A stretch of DNA of 64,000 nucleotides from contig NZ_CP038799.1 in the NCBI RefSeq assembly GCF_012223425.1, forward strand, positions 4,510,249 through 4,574,248. The letters run 5' to 3'. This stretch comes from Mycolicibacterium frederiksbergense. Lineage in GTDB: Bacteria; Actinomycetota; Actinomycetes; Mycobacteriales; Mycobacteriaceae. Positions 59,412 through 64,000 of the stretch are shown one piece after another. The notes under the pieces were generated by a model that did not search any database, was not told the origin of the DNA, and saw only the letters and a list, made by a program, of their open reading frames with translations. Each line of letters starts with the position of its first letter. The first letter of the stretch is position 1. Both the position numbers and the translations under genes were made by a program.

Positions 59412-60439
59412 GCTTTGCTTATCTCCTTTTTAACCGACTCAAGTGCTACCGGGACACCCCGGCGCAGGGATTCGGTGGCGGCTTCGGCCAGCCAGGCCAC
59501 CTCGACGGCGTCGGCGACGGTCGCGCCGCGGACCGGTCCGCCCTCGGCAACCTCGACGAAACCGGCCAGCTCGGTGCGGAACGCCTCGGTGAAGCGGTCC
59601 ATGAAGAAGTTGTGTGCCGGACCGGTCGGGAAGTCCGACGGATCAGACAGGCGCGGGTCCGTGTTCAGCAGCGGCACACCGTGATCCCAGCCGGCGGCGA
59701 CGCTGTCGACGAAACCGTGCACCTCGAGGCGGCAGTCGTAGCCGCGGGCGTTGTAGCGGGCGTTGGAGACGACGCCGAGTGCGCCACCGTCGAAACGCAC
59801 CACCACTGCGGCCGAATCGACGTCGCCGTATTCGGCGAACAACGGGTCGCCCTGCACCGTTCCGGTGGCGTACACCTCGACGGCGTTCTGGCCGGTGATC
59901 CAGCGGATGGTGTCGAAATCGTGGACGGCGCAATCCCGGAAGATGCCACCGGAGCCCTTGATGTAGTCCATCGGCGGGGGAGCGGGGTCCATCGAGGTGC
60001 TCCGCACGGTGTGCAGGATGCCCAACGTGCCCGCGTCGACGGCACTCTTGGCCGCGGCGAAGGCGGCGTCGAAGCGCCGCTGGTAGCCGACCTGGACCGG
60101 AACGCCGGAGCGGCTGATGATCTCGGCGACCCGCGCACTCTCGGCGGCCGTGGAGGCGATCGGTTTCTCGCAGAACGTCGGGATACCGCGCTCGACGGCC
60201 GCCAGGGTGAGCTCGGCGTGCGCCGGGGTGGCCGCGGCCACCACCACGCCGTCGACGCCCGAGGACAACAATTCCTCGACGGAACCGACGGCCTTGGCGC
60301 CGTGCTTGGCAGCCACCGATGCCGTCACGTCGGCGCGTTCATCGGTGATCACCAACCCGTCGATTCCGGGCAGCCCGGAAAGGGTTTCGGTGTGGAATGC
60401 GCCGATGCGGCCCAGTCCGATCACGCCGATGGTGGTCAT
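59408..60439 (-). CDS. Inositol 2-dehydrogenase-like Gfo/Idh/MocA protein
   Basis: 343 residues. GVIGLGRIGAFHTETL, CEKPIAST, and FRDCAVHDFDTIRWITGQ, close to the IolG consensus. Second gene of the operon, ATGA overlaps on both sides. Predicted to oxidise inositol or a derivative. Confidence 0.84.
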   Translation of the reverse strand: MTTIGVIGLGRIGAFHTETLSGLPGIDGLVITDERADVTASVAAKHGAKAVGSVEELLSSGVDGVVVAAATPAHAELTLAAVERGIPTFCEKPIASTAAESARVAEIISRSGVPVQVGYQRRFDAAFAAAKSAVDAGTLGILHTVRSTSMDPAPPPMDYIKGSGGIFRDCAVHDFDTIRWITGQNAVEVYATGTVQGDPLFAEYGDVDSAAVVVRFDGGALGVVSNARYNARGYDCRLEVHGFVDSVAAGWDHGVPLLNTDPRLSDPSDFPTGPAHNFFMDRFTEAFRTELAGFVEVAEGGPVRGATVADAVEVAWLAEAATESLRRGVPVALESVKKEISKA

Positions 60440-61593
60440 GGGGTTCTCCGTTCGTTTTGTGCGGTGAGTACGTCATCGAGTTGGGCGGGCGTGAGCCCGT
60501 CGGCCAGGGCAGCCAGCACGGTGTCGACCTGGCTGGGTGGGGCGAGGCTGCCGATGGGCTGGTCGCTGTCGAGGTTGGTCGGGAACGCGTAGCCCTCGGC
60601 GGTGGCATTGACGATGTTGGCCAGGTCGGCGGGCGGCCGGCCGGCCTGCTGCATCTGTAGCAGTGCGGGGTACACGGCCTTGACCATCGCGGTGCGATCC
60701 AGTGATTCCATCGCGCGACCGAAGGGCGACGAGATCTGCAGCAGGTTGGCCATCCGGCTGATATCGGCCGACGTGTTTTCTCCCGCACCGTGATAGAGCG
60801 CCGGATTGAAGAACACCGCGTCACCCTTGCGCAGCGGCACCTGGACGTGATGCTCGGCGAAGAACTCGATGAACTCGGGCCGGTAGAACGCGATATAGCC
60901 GGCTTCGAACCGCTGCGAATACGGCAGCAGCATCGTCGGCCCGCTCGCCAGCGGCATATCGCAATGCGCGACCGCACCCTGCAGCGTCAGTGCCGCGGAC
61001 ATCCGGTGCAGGTGTGCCGGATACTGCGCCAGCTGGTCGGCATCGACGAAGCCGAGATGGTAGTCCCGGTGCGGAACCTGCGCGGCGCCGCCGGGATTGA
61101 CGACGTTCACCTGCGAGGTCACCTGATAGCGCGGACCGAGCCAGGCCTGCGACACCAGCGCCAGGGTGTCGGCGGCGTAGTACTCGGCGTACGCCTCGGG
61201 AGCGTGCAGGGCGAGTTTCTGCGCGGCGTTCCAGACCCGGTCGTTGGCCCCGGCCGCACCGAAGTGGTCTCCGGCCGCGCCGCCCCGAGCGCGCTGGGCG
61301 GCGATGATGTCGTCGAACGCCGCGGAGACCCGGTCGGTGACCGCACCATCGAAGGCGTTCTCGAAGACCACGACGCCGGGCCCCTCGCTGAGCGCGCGGA
61401 TCACCTCGGACTGCAGCGCCCGGCGATCGGCCGCGGCGATGCCGGCCGCCGAGTACACCAGGACGTTGCGCCGGACGTCGACGGCGTGCGGGTAATCGGC
61501 CAGATCGGTGTCGCGCAGCACCTGACGACGGAACTCATCGAGGTCGCAGGCGGACTCGGTGATCCACTCGGAGGAGGTGAGCGACGCGGGCAT
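60436..61593 (-). CDS. Phytanoyl-CoA dioxygenase (PhyH)-family Fe/2OG enzyme
   Basis: 385 residues. Iron ligands His175/Asp177 in PHRDYH and His268 in YHGAGEN; Arg280 (SADISR) is placed to bind 2-oxoglutarate. First gene of an operon whose other members look like cyclitol enzymes. PhyH-family enzymes hydroxylate or demethylate small molecules, so it may process a modified inositol. Start ATG 61593; divergent from the LacI-type gene. Confidence 0.82.
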   Translation of the reverse strand: MPASLTSSEWITESACDLDEFRRQVLRDTDLADYPHAVDVRRNVLVYSAAGIAAADRRALQSEVIRALSEGPGVVVFENAFDGAVTDRVSAAFDDIIAAQRARGGAAGDHFGAAGANDRVWNAAQKLALHAPEAYAEYYAADTLALVSQAWLGPRYQVTSQVNVVNPGGAAQVPHRDYHLGFVDADQLAQYPAHLHRMSAALTLQGAVAHCDMPLASGPTMLLPYSQRFEAGYIAFYRPEFIEFFAEHHVQVPLRKGDAVFFNPALYHGAGENTSADISRMANLLQISSPFGRAMESLDRTAMVKAVYPALLQMQQAGRPPADLANIVNATAEGYAFPTNLDSDQPIGSLAPPSQVDTVLAALADGLTPAQLDDVLTAQNERRTP

Positions 61594-61606
61594 GGCGGTT
61601 AGTCTT

Positions 61607-61660
61607 GCTGTGATACCCACCGCAATCAACAGCAAAAAGCCATCAAAAAACCATCACATA
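61607..61660. promoter_or_regulatory. A-tract repeats and distant dyad between PhyH and LacI genes
   Basis: AAAAAGCCATCA (61634-61645) is repeated as AAAAACCATCA (61646-61656), and TGTGAT at 61609-61614 matches ATCACA at 61653-61658 as an inverted pair. Likely regulator-binding or bent DNA in the divergent promoter. Confidence 0.45.
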
Positions 61661-61789
61661 GCGTCACCATCCAGTCGCGAGCAGACGCGAATGGCCCCGG
61701 AAGCTCGACAATGTGGGCCATTGACGTTCCCCCGCAAGCGGGAGGTGCCCCCAGCTCGGGGAGAACTCGCGGGAGAGAGGCGCCGCACG

Positions 61790-62791
61790 ATGCACCGCTA
61801 CAAGGTTCGCGAGATCGCTCAGCAATCCGGGCTGAGCGAGGCGACCGTCGACCGGGTCCTCAATGCCCGGCCCGGCGTCCGGGAGAACACCCGCGCCGAG
61901 GTCATGCAGGCCATCGCCGACCTGGACAAGCAGCGAGCCCAGCTGCGGCTCAACGGTCGCCGCTACCTGATCGACGTGGTGATGCAAACCCCGCAGCGGT
62001 TCTCCGATGCGTTCCGGTCGGCGATCGAGGCCGAACTGCCCGCCTTCGCCCCGGCCGTACCGCGGGCCCGGTTCCATCTGTGGGAGTCGGGCTCGGCCGC
62101 GCAGACCGCCGAGGTGCTGGCCCGCATCAAGGGCAGCCACGGTGTCATCCTCAAGGCCCAGGACGAACCCGAGGTCGCCGAGGCCGTGGACCGGCTCGTC
62201 GCCTCGGGCGTGCCGGTGGTCACCTACAGCACCGACGTGGCCAACAGCGACCGCTGCGCCTACGTCGGCATCGACAACCACGGTGCCGGCATGACAGCGG
62301 CGTTCCTGGTGGACCAGTGGCTCGGTGACGCGTCGTCAGGAGTGCTGATCACGTTGAGCCGCACGGTATTCCGTGGTGAGGGTGAGCGCGAGGTCGGGTT
62401 CCGGTCCGGCCTGCGCGGTACTGGGCGCGACATCGTGGAGGTCAGCGACAGTGACGGTATCGACGCCACCACCGAACGGCTGGTGCTCGACGCGCTGAAA
62501 CGTCATCCCGGGATCGAGGCCGTCTACTCGCCGGGGGGCGGCAATGACGCGACCGTCCGGGCATTCGAGAGATTGGGGCGGGAGTGCAGAGTCTTTGTTG
62601 CCCACGATCTCGATGTCGACAACCGCAGGCTGCTGCGCGCGGGCAAGCTCTCGGTGGTCCTGCACAACGATCTGCGCGCGGACGCCCGCCTGGCCATCCG
62701 GGTCATCTTCGCCCAGCACCGCGCCCTTCCCGAGGAACCGGTGCGGCCCACTCCCATCCAGGTCATCACCCCGTACAACCTGCCTGGGTGA
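61790..62791 (+). CDS. LacI-type transcriptional regulator
   Basis: 333 residues. HTH YKVREIAQQSGLSEATVDRVLNARPGVRENTRAEV with an unusual TVDRVLN in place of TVSRVLN. Then a sugar-binding periplasmic-type domain ending TPIQVITPYNLP. The RBS GGGAGAGAGG supports ATG 61790. Diverges from the PhyH operon, so it likely controls that operon, with the PfkB gene downstream. Confidence 0.83.
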   Translation: MHRYKVREIAQQSGLSEATVDRVLNARPGVRENTRAEVMQAIADLDKQRAQLRLNGRRYLIDVVMQTPQRFSDAFRSAIEAELPAFAPAVPRARFHLWESGSAAQTAEVLARIKGSHGVILKAQDEPEVAEAVDRLVASGVPVVTYSTDVANSDRCAYVGIDNHGAGMTAAFLVDQWLGDASSGVLITLSRTVFRGEGEREVGFRSGLRGTGRDIVEVSDSDGIDATTERLVLDALKRHPGIEAVYSPGGGNDATVRAFERLGRECRVFVAHDLDVDNRRLLRAGKLSVVLHNDLRADARLAIRVIFAQHRALPEEPVRPTPIQVITPYNLPG

Positions 62792-62917
62792 CGATCGGCA
62801 CAGGCCCGCGAAGGCTGCGGAATCGCTGAAAGGGTGCCGCGCGGACTACCATTTCCGCGCACGGCCACGTCACCATGTGCCGACGACAGGACAAACCACA
62901 AGCAGGGGAATCGATTG

Positions 62918-63763
62918 ATGGCGCCAGAGCTCGTCCCGGGCGTGACAGTGCTGGGGAACCTGGCCATCGACGTCATCAACGGAGCTCCGCCGAGCCCGGG
63001 TGGGTGTGCTTCGTTCGCCGGTGTGGCGCTGGAAGCCGCACCGGGCACCGCGCACATCGTGGCGATGGGCGAGGAAAAGCACCATGAACTCTTCGACCCA
63101 GTGCTGGAGCGGTTCGGCTCCCTGGTGCGGCTGCTGCCGTCGGACCGCACCAGCGGATTCAGCCTGGACTACGACGACACCGACCACCGGCACATGGGCG
63201 TCCAGGCGATCGGCCCGGTGTGGACCCCACGCGATGTCGACACCGACGATCCCCGCACCACGTGGATCCATCTGGCCCCGCTGCTGCGCACCGATTTCCC
63301 CGCCGAAACTCTCGCTCATCTGGCGGCCCGTGGGCACCGGATCGCCTACGACGGCCAGGGCCTGGTGCGCGCGGATCACGTCGGTCCGCTCAAACTGGAC
63401 CGGCACTTCTCCCCGGAGCTGCTGCGCCACCTCGATGTGCTGAAGCTCGCCGAGGACGAGGCCGTCATCGTCGCCGACGGCGCCTTCGACATCGCGACGG
63501 CCCAGGCGCTCGGGGTGCCCGAGATCCTGGTGACCTATGGCTCCGAGGGCTGCGACATCTACAAGGACGGCGCTGTCGTGCGGGTTCCCGCGGCGTGGCG
63601 CGTGATGGACGTGCAGACGACCGGCGCCGGCGACATGTTCACCGCCTGTTACGTCGCCCACCGGGCTGCCGGGGCCGACCCCCGGCGCGCCGTCGAGGTC
63701 GCCAGCGAACTGGTGGCCCGCGAATTGCAGAAGCGTGTCCAGGTGCGCTCGGCACCGGCGTAG
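62918..63763 (+). CDS. PfkB-family carbohydrate kinase
   Basis: 281 residues. GNLAIDVINGAPPSPGGCASFAGVAL at the N-terminus and the catalytic TTGAGDMFTA near the C-terminus. Phosphorylates a sugar or cyclitol with ATP. ATG 62918 after CAGGGGAA; 126 bases after the LacI-type gene. Its context suggests a substrate from the PhyH/dehydrogenase operon. Confidence 0.83.
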   Translation: MAPELVPGVTVLGNLAIDVINGAPPSPGGCASFAGVALEAAPGTAHIVAMGEEKHHELFDPVLERFGSLVRLLPSDRTSGFSLDYDDTDHRHMGVQAIGPVWTPRDVDTDDPRTTWIHLAPLLRTDFPAETLAHLAARGHRIAYDGQGLVRADHVGPLKLDRHFSPELLRHLDVLKLAEDEAVIVADGAFDIATAQALGVPEILVTYGSEGCDIYKDGAVVRVPAAWRVMDVQTTGAGDMFTACYVAHRAAGADPRRAVEVASELVARELQKRVQVRSAPA

Positions 63764-63785
63764 GCCGCGCCGGTTGAAACGATCC

Positions 63786-63803
63786 ACTTGACACCCGTCA
63801 AGT
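63786..63803. promoter_or_regulatory. Operator-like palindrome near the right edge
   Basis: ACTTGAC-ACCC-GTCAAGT, perfect 7-base arms, overlapping a TTGACA -35-like box. Probably belongs to a gene outside the window. Confidence 0.55.
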
Positions 63804-63843
63804 TCGACCGGCAGAGTGCTACTGCGCGGTAACCAGTTCCTTA

Positions 63844-63858
63844 GAGAATGACATTCTC
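63844..63858. promoter_or_regulatory. Second operator-like dyad near the right edge
   Basis: GAGAAT-GAC-ATTCTC, perfect 6-base arms. With the previous palindrome it fills the only noncoding stretch at the end of the window; no gene is visible in 63764-64000. Confidence 0.5.
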
Positions 63859-64000
63859 CAAAAGTGATGAAGACCACATCACGACGGGAACCCGGAGTGC
63901 TTCACTGCGCTGAACAGGCAGTTCTTCTGGACGAAACCCGCGTGTCGCCGGCCCGCCCGGCATTGGTCACCCTAAGAGAAGTGCCATACTGGTTACCGGC

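Overview
The window is high-GC actinobacterial DNA and looks like a free-living Mycolicibacterium (rapid-growing Mycobacterium). The support is gene order (pepN next to the Rv2466c-type nitroreductase, rpiB next to nei, tRNA-Gly/tRNA-Pro next to tig-clpP1-clpP2 with clpX close by), an F420-type LLM oxidoreductase, a mycothiol-linked DsbA-fold enzyme, many FadD/CYP/SDR/TetR genes, and frequent GTG/TTG starts with 4-bp ATGA gene overlaps. This is recognition from sequence and gene order; no database search was possible.

Layout. 1-1922: pepN (cut by the left edge) and the Rv2466c homologue behind a SigH-like promoter. 1923-13579: an accessory block separating Rv2466c from rpiB, which are neighbours in M. 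tuberculosis. It holds mgtE, a cytosine permease/deaminase/2OG-dioxygenase operon, two SDR/TetR divergent pairs around an ALDH-LLM pair, a graveyard with a broken vapC and a fragment of a permease gene, and an aldo/keto reductase behind a perfect palindrome. 13731-24910: core genes rpiB, nei, a Na+/H+ antiporter, a Gly-rich membrane protein, a secreted glycosidase, two tRNAs, tig, clpP1, clpP2, a small Pro/Gly secreted protein and clpX. 24984-36386: fdhD-fdhF with a divergent LysR gene, a beta-propeller lipoprotein, type III glutamine synthetase, and a redox island (AhpD-like protein, peroxiredoxin, thioredoxin and an untracked 52-residue Cys-rich protein) with three G-tract dyads, then a fadD gene.

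36644-50210: a myo-inositol regulon. The catabolic operon iolC-aldolase-iolB-iolD-iolE-like-iolG runs leftwards, diverging from a GntR regulator. An iolG/hyi pair diverges from a LacI regulator with twin operators. An ABC importer (binding protein, permease, ATPase) follows. The same 14-base element, containing an IolR-type TGTCCTGACA box, lies upstream of both the catabolic operon and the importer. No iolA-type gene is in the window.

50312-64000: an SRPBCC protein, a DUF1326/DUF2182 pair in which the DUF2182 gene is broken by a 5-bp tandem duplication, a cytochrome P450-SnoaL-ferredoxin operon facing a GAF-LuxR regulator, a secreted Ala-rich protein, and a second cyclitol-like operon of four genes joined by ATGA overlaps (PhyH dioxygenase, Gfo/Idh/MocA, TIM-barrel isomerase, Gfo/Idh/MocA). 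That operon faces a second LacI-type regulator and a PfkB kinase. The last 237 bases carry two palindromes but no gene.
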